A program made the position numbers and the translations under genes. The notes under the pieces are model-generated. The model was given only the letters and a program-made list of their open reading frames with translations, was not told the origin of the DNA and did no database searches. Below are positions 49,594-56,775 of a stretch of DNA of 56,775 bases, piece after piece (within the stretch, counting starts at the first letter, position 1; each line of letters starts with the position of its first letter). Source of the DNA: Clostridia bacterium (lineage in GTDB: Bacteria; Bacillota; Clostridia; Oscillospirales; SIG627); the NCBI GenBank assembly GCA_017520825.1, contig JAFXEX010000030.1, forward strand, positions 1-56,775, in the 5' to 3' direction.

Positions 49594-51828
49594 ATGAGAA
49601 AAATTTCAAACTTTAACGAAAATTGGATTTTCACAAAAGAGATGCCCGAGGATTTCTCGGCAATTCCTCAGGGCGATAAGGTCAACCTGCCACACACCTG
49701 GAACGCAGTTGACGGACAGGACGGTGGAAACGACTATTACAGAGGGGAATGCTACTACTTCAAGCCCCTTTGCCGAGACAATTTTGAGGGAGAAGAGCTA
49801 TGGCTGGAATTCCTTGGTGCAAATTCAAGCGCCAGGGTATTCGTAAACGGCAATTGCGCAGGAACGCACAACGGAGGATATTCCACCTTCCGTGTGAATA
49901 TCACCCCCTTTCTTGAAAAGGAGAATATTATTGCCGTAGCAGTTGACAACTCCCCCAACGACAACGTATATCCCCAGATGGCAGACTTCACCTTTTACGG
50001 TGGTCTTTACCGTGACGTGAGAGTGATTTCGGTGCCTGCCTGTCATTTTGACCTGTCCTACGTTGGCGCGCCCGGAATTGCAGTAACGCCCAAAATTCTG
50101 GGTAAAAGCGCAGAGGTGGAAATAGACGTCTACCTTGACGAAGCAAAGGACAAAAATCTGCTTTTTGAGATCCTTGACGGCGAAAACAACACGGTTGCCA
50201 GCGAAACGGTTGAGGCAGTGCTGAAAAAGGCTGTCCTTACCCTTGAAAACGTTCATCTCTGGGACGGCGTGTTCGACCCCTATCTTTACAAGGCAAGGGT
50301 TACCCTTTTTGATAAAAATCAGTGCTACGACACAGTGGAGACCCGATTCGGTTGCCGTACCTTTGAGGTAAGCGCCAAAAACGGCTTTATGCTCAACGGA
50401 AGGGAGTACGCCCTCCGTGGAGTGTCCAGACATCAGGACAGATGGGGCTTGGGCAATGCACTTAAGCCTGAGCATCACCGTGAGGATATGGAGCTTATAA
50501 ACGAGCTTGGCGCAAACACCATACGCCTTGCCCACTATCAGCACGACCAATTCTTTTACGACCTTTGCGACGAGTACGGCATGGTTATATGGGCTGAAAT
50601 CCCCTATATTTCAAATCATCTGTCGGCAGGTCTTGACAACACCGTTTCTCAGATGAAAGAGCTTGTGGTACAGAATTACAATCATCCGTCTATCTTCTTC
50701 TGGGGACTTTCCAACGAAATAACCATGGGTGGCTCCGACAAGGAGGAGCTTCTTGAAAACCACAGAATACTCAACGATCTGGTTCACACCCTTGACCACA
50801 CAAGATACACTACGGTAGCCGTTCTTTCAATGTGCTCCGTCCACGACGCATATCTGAAAATACCCGACCTTATCGCCTACAACCACTATTTCGGCTGGTA
50901 CGGTGGCGACACCTCTATGAACGGCGAATGGTTTGATAAATTCCACAGAGAATATCCCCTTCGTCCCATAGCCGTATCCGAGTACGGAGCAGAGGGACTT
51001 AATTGGCACACCTCCAAGCCCGTTCAGGGAGACTACACCGAGGAGTATCAGGCGCATTACCACGAGGAGCTTATAAAACAGCTTTTCTCACGGAAATATA
51101 TCTGGGCAACCTACGTCTGGAACATGTTCGACTTCGGCGCTGACGCAAGAGCCGAGGGTGGCGAAAACGGGCAAAATCACAAGGGGCTTGTAACCTTTGA
51201 CAGAAAGTACAAAAAGGACTCCTTCTACGCCTACAAGGCGCATCTGTCCTCGGTGCCCTTCGTGCATATTGCAGGCAAGCGCTACGTTGACAGAGTTGAG
51301 GACGTGACCGAGGTGACGGTCTACTCAAACCTTGATACCGTTGAGCTTTTTGCCAACGGAAAAAGCCTTGGCAAAAAGAAGGCTCCCCACAGATTTTTTA
51401 AGTTTGAGGTGCCAAACGTAGGTGAAACCGAGCTTGAAGCAGTTGCAGGAAGCTGTCGGGACAATGCTAAAATAAGAAAGGTAGACACCTTCAACGAGGA
51501 ATACACTCTTAAGGAAAAGGGCGCAATTCTCAATTGGTTTGACATTACCGAGCCCGAGGGCTGTCTCAGCCTCAACGACAAGGTTGACGTTATAATGGCA
51601 AGTCACGACGGCGCAAGAGTTATGGCTGAATTCTTCTCGAAAATTCAGGACGCAATGCCCGTCAAGCCTCACGGTATGGGACCCGAAATGATGAAGATGC
51701 TGGGCTCCTTTACACTTCTCAGACTTACCTCGCTGGTGTCTATGCTTGACGTAAGCTTTACCAAGGACGAGCTTCTGACCCTTAACAGACGGCTCAACAG
51801 AATAAGAAAGCCTGAAGAGGCAAAATAG
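49594..51828 (+). CDS. Glycoside hydrolase family 2 (beta-glucuronidase/beta-galactosidase type)
   Basis: About 744 residues. The N-terminal jelly roll (~1-165, PHTWNAVDGQ and YRGECYY), an Ig-like domain, and a TIM barrel are visible. The acid/base Glu is in FFWGLSNEI near residue 374 and the nucleophile Glu in VSEYGAEG near 461. An N-x-K (NHKGLVTFDRK) near 535 equals the carboxylate-binding motif of beta-glucuronidases, but galactosidases can have NDKG here, so it is not decisive. The neighbouring uxuA and GPH gene favour glucuronidase. About 100 residues at the C terminus form an extra helical segment (VDVIMASHDGARVMAEFF..). No signal peptide, so it is cytosolic. The start is the ATG at 49594 after GGGAGAAG. 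Confidence 0.88.
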   Translation: MRKISNFNENWIFTKEMPEDFSAIPQGDKVNLPHTWNAVDGQDGGNDYYRGECYYFKPLCRDNFEGEELWLEFLGANSSARVFVNGNCAGTHNGGYSTFRVNITPFLEKENIIAVAVDNSPNDNVYPQMADFTFYGGLYRDVRVISVPACHFDLSYVGAPGIAVTPKILGKSAEVEIDVYLDEAKDKNLLFEILDGENNTVASETVEAVLKKAVLTLENVHLWDGVFDPYLYKARVTLFDKNQCYDTVETRFGCRTFEVSAKNGFMLNGREYALRGVSRHQDRWGLGNALKPEHHREDMELINELGANTIRLAHYQHDQFFYDLCDEYGMVIWAEIPYISNHLSAGLDNTVSQMKELVVQNYNHPSIFFWGLSNEITMGGSDKEELLENHRILNDLVHTLDHTRYTTVAVLSMCSVHDAYLKIPDLIAYNHYFGWYGGDTSMNGEWFDKFHREYPLRPIAVSEYGAEGLNWHTSKPVQGDYTEEYQAHYHEELIKQLFSRKYIWATYVWNMFDFGADARAEGGENGQNHKGLVTFDRKYKKDSFYAYKAHLSSVPFVHIAGKRYVDRVEDVTEVTVYSNLDTVELFANGKSLGKKKAPHRFFKFEVPNVGETELEAVAGSCRDNAKIRKVDTFNEEYTLKEKGAILNWFDITEPEGCLSLNDKVDVIMASHDGARVMAEFFSKIQDAMPVKPHGMGPEMMKMLGSFTLLRLTSLVSMLDVSFTKDELLTLNRRLNRIRKPEEAK

Positions 51829-51840
51829 CTTTAAGATAAT

Positions 51841-51867
51841 AAGGGGCTTTTCCCTGAAAGGCCCCTT
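51841..51867 (+). terminator. Hairpin between GH2 and uxuA
   Basis: AAGGGGC/GCCCCTT with an internal TTT/AAA extension, but no T-run after it. It may stabilise or partly attenuate the upstream message. Confidence 0.45.
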
Positions 51868-51901
51868 GATATAAAACATAAAGGAAAAAGGAGAAAAAAT
51901 T

Positions 51902-52948
51902 ATGAAAATGTCATTCCGTTGGTATGGCGAATCTGACCCCATATCCCTTGAATATATCCGTCAGATACCCGGCATGCGCTCGGTAGTAAGTGCAATTTAC
52001 GACGTTGCACCAGGTGAGGTATGGCCCGAGGAAAGCCTTAAGAAAATGAAGGAAACCGTTGAGGCAAACGGACTTATTTTCGATATCGTTGAGTCAGTAC
52101 CCGTTCCCGAGGACATCAAGCTTGGCAGAGGAGAGGTAGACCGTCTTACAGAGGTATATTGCGAGAACATCAGAAGATGCGCAAAATACGGTGTAAAATG
52201 CATTACTTACAACTTTATGCCCGTTTTCGACTGGACGAGAACACAGCTTGACAAGAAGGCGCCCGACGGCTCAACCAGCCTCGTAATGTATTGGGATCAG
52301 ATGAGAGACCTTGACCCTCTCAAGGACGACATTCATCTTCCCGGCTGGGATTCAAGCTATTCACAGAGCGAGGTGCGTGAGCTTATCACGGCTTACGGCG
52401 AAATCGGTGAGGAGGGTCTTTGGAAGAACCTTGAAAAATTCCTCAAGAAGATTATCCCCGTTGCCGAGGAGTGTGGTGTGAGAATGGCTATTCACCCCGA
52501 CGATCCGCCCTATTCAATCTTCGGTATTCCGAGAATTATCACCTGCGAGGAAAACCTTGACAGAATGCTTAAAATCGTTGACAGTCCTGCAAACAGCCTT
52601 TGCCTTTGCACGGGCTCTCTCGGTTGCGCTAAAACCAACGATATGGTTGCAATGGTGCGCAAATATTCAGCGATGGACAGAATTGCCTTTATGCATATGA
52701 GAAATATCACTATTATGGAGGACGGAAGCTTTGAGGAAAGCGGACACCTTTCTGCGTGTGGTAGTCTTGATATGTACGAAATCACAAAAGCGTTGGTTGA
52801 AACGGGCTTTGACGGCTACGTGAGACCCGACCACGGCAGAATGATCTGGGGCGAAACAGGTAAGCCCGGCTACGGTCTCTACGACAGAGCTCTTGGCGCT
52901 ACCTATATTAACGGACTCTTTGAGGCTTGCGAAAAGGCGAATAAGTAG
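51902..52948 (+). CDS. uxuA: Mannonate dehydratase
   Basis: A 348-residue TIM-barrel enzyme converting D-mannonate to 2-keto-3-deoxygluconate, a late step of glucuronate breakdown. [22 protein letters not shown] at the start, [16 protein letters not shown] near 100, MAIHPDDPP near 195 and [11 protein letters not shown] near 308 are family hallmarks. AAAGGAG precedes the ATG. uxaC, uxuB and the KDG kinase genes are not in this window. Confidence 0.95.
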   Translation: MKMSFRWYGESDPISLEYIRQIPGMRSVVSAIYDVAPGEVWPEESLKKMKETVEANGLIFDIVESVPVPEDIKLGRGEVDRLTEVYCENIRRCAKYGVKCITYNFMPVFDWTRTQLDKKAPDGSTSLVMYWDQMRDLDPLKDDIHLPGWDSSYSQSEVRELITAYGEIGEEGLWKNLEKFLKKIIPVAEECGVRMAIHPDDPPYSIFGIPRIITCEENLDRMLKIVDSPANSLCLCTGSLGCAKTNDMVAMVRKYSAMDRIAFMHMRNITIMEDGSFEESGHLSACGSLDMYEITKALVETGFDGYVRPDHGRMIWGETGKPGYGLYDRALGATYINGLFEACEKANK

Positions 52949-53173
52949 CAGGAGATGTAAAAAAGTCCAGACCACCAAAAACAAAATTAGTTTAAATGTG
53001 ATATAAGCTTTAATTTGCATTAGCTCTTTAAAAGGAAAAACTCAATAAATTGAGTTTCTCAAAAAAAATATATGTTTTTGGTTATAAACAAACATCACCT
53101 CTCGACGTACATCTGTACGCCTTCGGATTCCGTTTGTTCATTCTGAAGCTTTTTTCCTATCTCCTAAAATTCA
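52949..53173. other. Gap before the uxuA terminator
   Basis: AT-rich, no gene seen. It contains a small hairpin AACTCAATAAATTGAGTT (53037-53056) and a CGTACATCTGTACG palindrome near 53106, like a remnant of family C. Confidence 0.4.
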
Positions 53174-53214
53174 GGGCTGTAAAAACAAACCGTTTTTACA
53201 GCCCCATTTTTATT
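53174..53214 (+). terminator. Strong terminator before the ABC gene
   Basis: A 13 bp stem GGGCTGTAAAAAC/GTTTTTACAGCCC with a 5 nt loop is followed by CATTTTTATT. It probably ends the GH2-uxuA transcript. Confidence 0.85.
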
Positions 53215-53326
53215 CAATATCCGACAAAAATTTTCCATTATTTTAAAAAAATTAATAATTTGGTTATAGACAAAAGATAATGTAAATGTTACGATATATA
53301 CAGAAACTATTGAAAGGTTGATACTG

Positions 53327-56311
53327 ATGTTAGAATTAAAGGGCATAAAAAAGGATTATCCGGCAGGCAACGGTAAGGTTGAAGCGCTTCGTGGTATAGA
53401 TCTGAAATTCCGTGAAAGTGAATTCGTGTCCATACTCGGTCCCTCAGGCTGTGGAAAGACTACCATGCTGAACATTATCGGTGGTCTTGACCAATATACC
53501 GAGGGTGACCTGATTATCAACGGTGAATCCACCAAAAGCTTCAGCGACAGAAATTGGGACACCTACCGAAATCATTCCATAGGCTTTGTGTTTCAAAGCT
53601 ACAACCTCATACCTCACCAGACGGTATTGCAGAACGTAGAGCTTGCTCTCACCCTTTCGGGCGTGGGCAAAAACGAGCGCCGTGAGCGTGCCAAGAATGC
53701 GCTTGACCAGGTTGGTCTGTCCGAGCAGATATATAAGCGCCCCTCCGAAATGTCGGGTGGACAGATGCAGAGAGTTGCCATTGCAAGAGCCTTGGTTAAC
53801 AACCCCGACATCATTCTTGCCGACGAGCCTACAGGCGCCCTTGACACCGAAACCAGCGTGCAGGTTATGGAAATACTCAAGGAGGTATCAAAGGACCGAC
53901 TCGTAATAATGGTAACCCACAACCCCGACCTTGCAGAGCGTTATTCTACCAGAATAATTAAAATGCTGGACGGCGTTATCACAGACGACTCGAAGCCCGT
54001 TACCACCAATGAGATTGAGGTAACGAAAGAGGCTCTCACAGAGGCGAAAAAGCCTTCCATGTCACTTAAAACCTCCTTCGGTCTGTCTCTTAAAAACCTT
54101 TTCACCAAAAAGGGCAGAACTCTGCTTACAGCCTTTGCAGGCTCTATAGGCATTATCGGCATTGCCCTCATATACGCTCTTTCCCAGGGCTTTACCACCT
54201 ACATTGACGAGGTGCAGGAAAGCACACTTTCCTCCTATCCCCTTACGGTTGAATCCTCGGTTATGGATATGTCATCTCTTATGCAGACCTTTATGGGAAT
54301 GTCCTCGGAGGAGATAGACCACCAGCTTGACGCAGTTTACGTAAAGCCTGCTATGTACAAAATGATAGAGGCGATGAATAGCGTTGAAGCCGAGGAAAAC
54401 GACCTTAAATCCTTCAAAAAATACGTCGAGGACAAGAAAAACGCCCCCGACTCAAAGCTTGCTGAAGCGCTTAACGGCGTTCAGTACGCCTACGACCTTG
54501 ACCTTCAGGTGTATACCGAAACTCCCGACGGAAGTATCATTTATTCAAATACTATGAAGCTTCTTCAGGAGCTTGCCCTGAAATATATGGGCGTTGATTT
54601 CTCCTCTATGATGTCTGCAAGAGAGCAGATGGCATCGAGCAACTCTATGATGAGTATGTTCTCGGGCAGTGGTGGAATCGGTCTCTGGCAGGAAATGCTT
54701 CCCGGAAAGGACGGCTCCCCCATCAGCAAGCTTGTCACCGACCAATACGAGCTTGTCTACGGCTCCTGGCCAAACAGCTTTGACGAAATTCTGCTTGTGC
54801 TTGACGAAAACAACGAGCTTGACGACATTACCCTTTACGCTCTCGGTCTTTCAACCGAGGAGGAAGCAGGAAGCATCGTGCGTGCAGCAACCGAGAAAAC
54901 CGAGCTTAAGCGCAACGAAAAGAGCTGGTCCTATAAGGAAATATGCGACAAGGAATATAAGGTGGTGCTGAACTCTGCCTGCTACACCCTTGACGAAAGC
55001 ACGGGGCTTTATACCGATATGAGAACCACCGACGCAGGCTTGAGATACCTTTACGCCAACGCAATACCCCTTAAGGTAACGGGTATTATCCGTCCCAACG
55101 GTGACCGTGAGGTATCAATGCTCACAGGCTCTATTGCATATACCTCAATGCTTACCGACTATATTATCGAAAACTCCAAAAATTCATCTGCCGTAACGGC
55201 TCAGCTTGAAAATCCTGCCAAGGATATTTTCTCAGGAAAGCCCTTCCGTGATTCATCGGCAATATCTGCCGAAACCAAGGAGAAGGAATTCAAGTCCTAT
55301 ATTGAAACCCTTACCGACGGCGAAAAGGCAGAGCTTTATATTAAAATACAGTCTCTCCCCGACGATAGCTTTGTGAATTCGCAGGTTGAGGGTACCGTTG
55401 GCGTTATGTCCCGCGAGGATATGGAAAGCACTATAATCGGCGTTATCGTGTCCCAGATGGGCACCTCGGAGGAAGAGGTTTCGGAATACGTTGCCTCCAT
55501 GAGTGACAAGGACCTGTATTCCTTTATGTACGCAATGATAGCCGAGCAGGTAAAGGCAGGCTACGGCGAGCAGGTGAAGGCGCAGTTGTCTGCAGTCCCC
55601 ACCGAACAGCTTGCTCTTATGCTGGTTCAGCTTATTGACACTATGACCACAGAGGATATATCACGCTACTACGACGAGGTAATGGACTTTTCCGAGTCAA
55701 GCTACGACGCCAATATGACGGCTCTGGGATATATTGACCCCGATTCACCCTCTACCATAAACCTCTATGCTTCAAGCTTTGAAAACAAGGACATTATAGA
55801 AGAGGTAATTGCCGAGTACAACGAAGGCGTTGACGAAATATCAAGGATAAAGTACGTTGACTATATCGGTCTTATGATTTCCTCGATTACCACCATTATA
55901 AACACTATCACCTACGTGCTTATTGCCTTCGTTGCAATATCACTCATAGTTTCATCTATTATGATAGGTGTTATTACCCTTATATCCGTTCAGGAAAGAA
56001 CCAAGGAAATCGGTATTCTCCGTGCAATCGGCGCTTCCAAGCGTGACGTTTCCACTATGTTCAATGCCGAAACCATTCTCATAGGCTTTGCCTCGGGAGC
56101 GCTGGGCGTTGGAGTGACCTATTTACTGTGCATACCAATTAATGCAATAATTCACGCTCTGACGGGAATTACAAATCTCAACGCATATCTTCCCCTGCCC
56201 GTAGCCTGCGTGCTGATTCTCATCAGCGTAGTGCTTACTCTCTTCTCGGGAATAATACCCTCAAGAAGCGCAGCAAAGAAGGACCCTGTTGTTGCATTGA
56301 GAACAGAATAA
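53327..56311 (+). CDS. MacB-like ABC exporter (ATPase fused to FtsX permease)
   Basis: About 994 residues. The N-terminal ATPase (1-225) has Walker A GPSGCGKTT at ~38-46, signature MSGGQMQRVAIARAL near 143 and Walker B IILADEPTGALD near 163. One helix follows near 265-285. A very large extracytoplasmic region of about 550 residues, rich in acidic and Ser/Met residues, comes next. Three C-terminal helices (~855-890, 915-935, 955-975) form the FtsX/MacB permease. The order equals MacB, but MacB's periplasmic domain is only ~230 residues. Such proteins extrude peptides or transmit mechanical force without true transport. AAAGG precedes ATG 53327; no partner gene is adjacent except the lipoprotein downstream. 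Confidence 0.9.
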   Translation: MLELKGIKKDYPAGNGKVEALRGIDLKFRESEFVSILGPSGCGKTTMLNIIGGLDQYTEGDLIINGESTKSFSDRNWDTYRNHSIGFVFQSYNLIPHQTVLQNVELALTLSGVGKNERRERAKNALDQVGLSEQIYKRPSEMSGGQMQRVAIARALVNNPDIILADEPTGALDTETSVQVMEILKEVSKDRLVIMVTHNPDLAERYSTRIIKMLDGVITDDSKPVTTNEIEVTKEALTEAKKPSMSLKTSFGLSLKNLFTKKGRTLLTAFAGSIGIIGIALIYALSQGFTTYIDEVQESTLSSYPLTVESSVMDMSSLMQTFMGMSSEEIDHQLDAVYVKPAMYKMIEAMNSVEAEENDLKSFKKYVEDKKNAPDSKLAEALNGVQYAYDLDLQVYTETPDGSIIYSNTMKLLQELALKYMGVDFSSMMSAREQMASSNSMMSMFSGSGGIGLWQEMLPGKDGSPISKLVTDQYELVYGSWPNSFDEILLVLDENNELDDITLYALGLSTEEEAGSIVRAATEKTELKRNEKSWSYKEICDKEYKVVLNSACYTLDESTGLYTDMRTTDAGLRYLYANAIPLKVTGIIRPNGDREVSMLTGSIAYTSMLTDYIIENSKNSSAVTAQLENPAKDIFSGKPFRDSSAISAETKEKEFKSYIETLTDGEKAELYIKIQSLPDDSFVNSQVEGTVGVMSREDMESTIIGVIVSQMGTSEEEVSEYVASMSDKDLYSFMYAMIAEQVKAGYGEQVKAQLSAVPTEQLALMLVQLIDTMTTEDISRYYDEVMDFSESSYDANMTALGYIDPDSPSTINLYASSFENKDIIEEVIAEYNEGVDEISRIKYVDYIGLMISSITTIINTITYVLIAFVAISLIVSSIMIGVITLISVQERTKEIGILRAIGASKRDVSTMFNAETILIGFASGALGVGVTYLLCIPINAIIHALTGITNLNAYLPLPVACVLILISVVLTLFSGIIPSRSAAKKDPVVALRTE

Positions 56312-56314
56312 TGT

Positions 56315-56419
56315 TTAACGGCATGTCTTTTGGGTGAGACCGAAAAGGCAAATATAAAAGCTATTGTTATAATAACAATTTCCAACAATAAAGGGAGAGA
56401 GCAAACGCTTTCTCCCTTT
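56315..56419 (+). repeat. Junction repeat with terminator, inverted copy of 393-487
   Basis: ACGGCATGTCTTTTGGGTGA, then GACCGAAAAGGCAA, a variable 30 nt, TTTCCAACAA and the hairpin AAAGGGAGA..TCTCCCTTT (56390-56419, the ABC gene terminator). The same blocks in the same order occur on the minus strand at the end of nfnB. Confidence 0.85.
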
Positions 56420-56431
56420 TGTTTTATATGA

Positions 56432-56460
56432 TTGCATTTTTAAGTGGCGTATAGTATAAT
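56432..56460 (+). promoter_or_regulatory. Promoter of the lipoprotein gene
   Basis: TTGCAT (56432-56437), a 17 nt spacer and TATAAT (56455-56460), 25 nt before the ATG. Confidence 0.75.
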
Positions 56461-56485
56461 AATTGTAACGGAAAGGAGCTTGCTT

Positions 56486-56775
56486 ATGAAAAGACTTGGA
56501 TTATTGACTTTAGTATTTGTTTTATGCGTTATGGTGACCTCTTGTAACAAAACGGTTACACCTCCCGACGAGGAAATTTTGGGTGAACAAGCTCCTATAG
56601 AAGAGCAGATGCCCACGGAAGAGCAAACGCCCGTGGAAGAGCAGGAAAAACAAAATGAAAATATAGAAACAGACCTTGAAAATTACGTAAAAATAATAAT
56701 TGAAAAAGACGGCGTTGAAAAGGAGCATTTGATATTGTTAGACGAGGCAGAGCTACAAAGCTCTTACGTTCCGAC
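56486..56775 (+). CDS. Lipoprotein, 5' part only
   Basis: The frame stays open to the window edge, so only the first 96 codons are visible. A lipoprotein signal peptide (MKRLGLLTLVFVLCVMVTSC) ends with a clear lipobox VTSC, Cys at residue 20. An acidic linker with repeated EEQ units follows (IEEQMPTEEQTPVEEQEKQ), then a segment ENYVKIIIEKDGVEKEHLILL that starts a folded domain. GAAAGGAG precedes the ATG at 56486. Function unknown. Confidence 0.8.
   Translation, partial: MKRLGLLTLVFVLCVMVTSCNKTVTPPDEEILGEQAPIEEQMPTEEQTPVEEQEKQNENIETDLENYVKIIIEKDGVEKEHLILLDEAELQSSYVP

Noticed and set aside
1..56775. tRNA, rRNA, integrase or transposase genes
   Set aside because: I looked for cloverleaf-like sequences, rRNA signatures and DDE/Tyr-recombinase motifs in the gaps and frames and saw none.

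Overview
The window reads as chromosomal DNA from an anaerobic, endospore-lineage Firmicute of class Clostridia, probably gut-associated. Pointers are NfnAB-type flavin-based electron bifurcation genes, YqfC/YqfD and a YlbJ-like sporulation protein, an S-layer-homology protein, an L10 leader ahead of rplJ-rplL, DnaD/DnaI-type primosome genes, and a beta-glucuronide-type sugar locus. Promoters are mostly TTGACA-17-TATAAT and ribosome sites AGGAG/GGAGG. I see no rRNA, tRNA, CRISPR array, integrase or IS transposase. The assignment is inference from gene content.

Layout. 0-4 kb: a minus-strand operon of a small Cys protein plus nfnA-nfnB, then a Gate-type membrane protein. 4-24 kb: mostly plus-strand housekeeping. 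It begins yqfC-yqfD-phoH and continues, after interruptions, to ybeY and later era-recO. This is the classical yqf/phoH/ybeY/era/recO operon pulled apart. Between its parts lie an XRE regulator/small protein module, a sugar nucleotidyltransferase, a 1252-residue SLH protein, dnaD-dnaI, prs-cinA and two membrane proteins. mutS2 follows with a one-base frameshift. 23.6-27.3 kb: a Cys-motif membrane protein paired with a short radical SAM protein, a second XRE/small-protein module, and rplJ-rplL with its leader. 27.4-38.5 kb: plus-strand GNAT-PHP-DJ1-5FCL-CPBP run, mltG-rmuC, guaB of an unusual type, an LTA-synthase-like sulfatase and a YdcF/SanA protein. 38.6-48 kb: rhamnulokinase, a lone phage-type sigma-like regulator, and the arginine operon argC-argJ-argB-argD-argF ending in an HPr-kinase-like P-loop gene. 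48-56.8 kb: a divergent GPH symporter / GH2 hydrolase / uxuA locus, a MacB-like ABC exporter, and the start of a lipoprotein gene.

The most unusual content is non-coding. Almost every larger gap holds repeats built from short perfect hairpins whose stems change by compensating substitutions. Four gaps carry arrays in which different 9-21 nt hairpins are separated by a short spacer, exact in two arrays (GCGATAT or GTTATAT). The ATATCGC array at 45.3 kb is the reverse complement of the GCGATAT type. A second family (A) has TGCAGAA/TGCAAAA end repeats around two hairpins. A third (C) is a ~260 bp element present four times. A fourth (D) flanks mutS2. The two XRE modules are paralogous yet carry different operator sequences, each in the promoter spacer of the small-protein gene. 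One module is bounded by a 160-bp direct duplication that includes the end of phoH.
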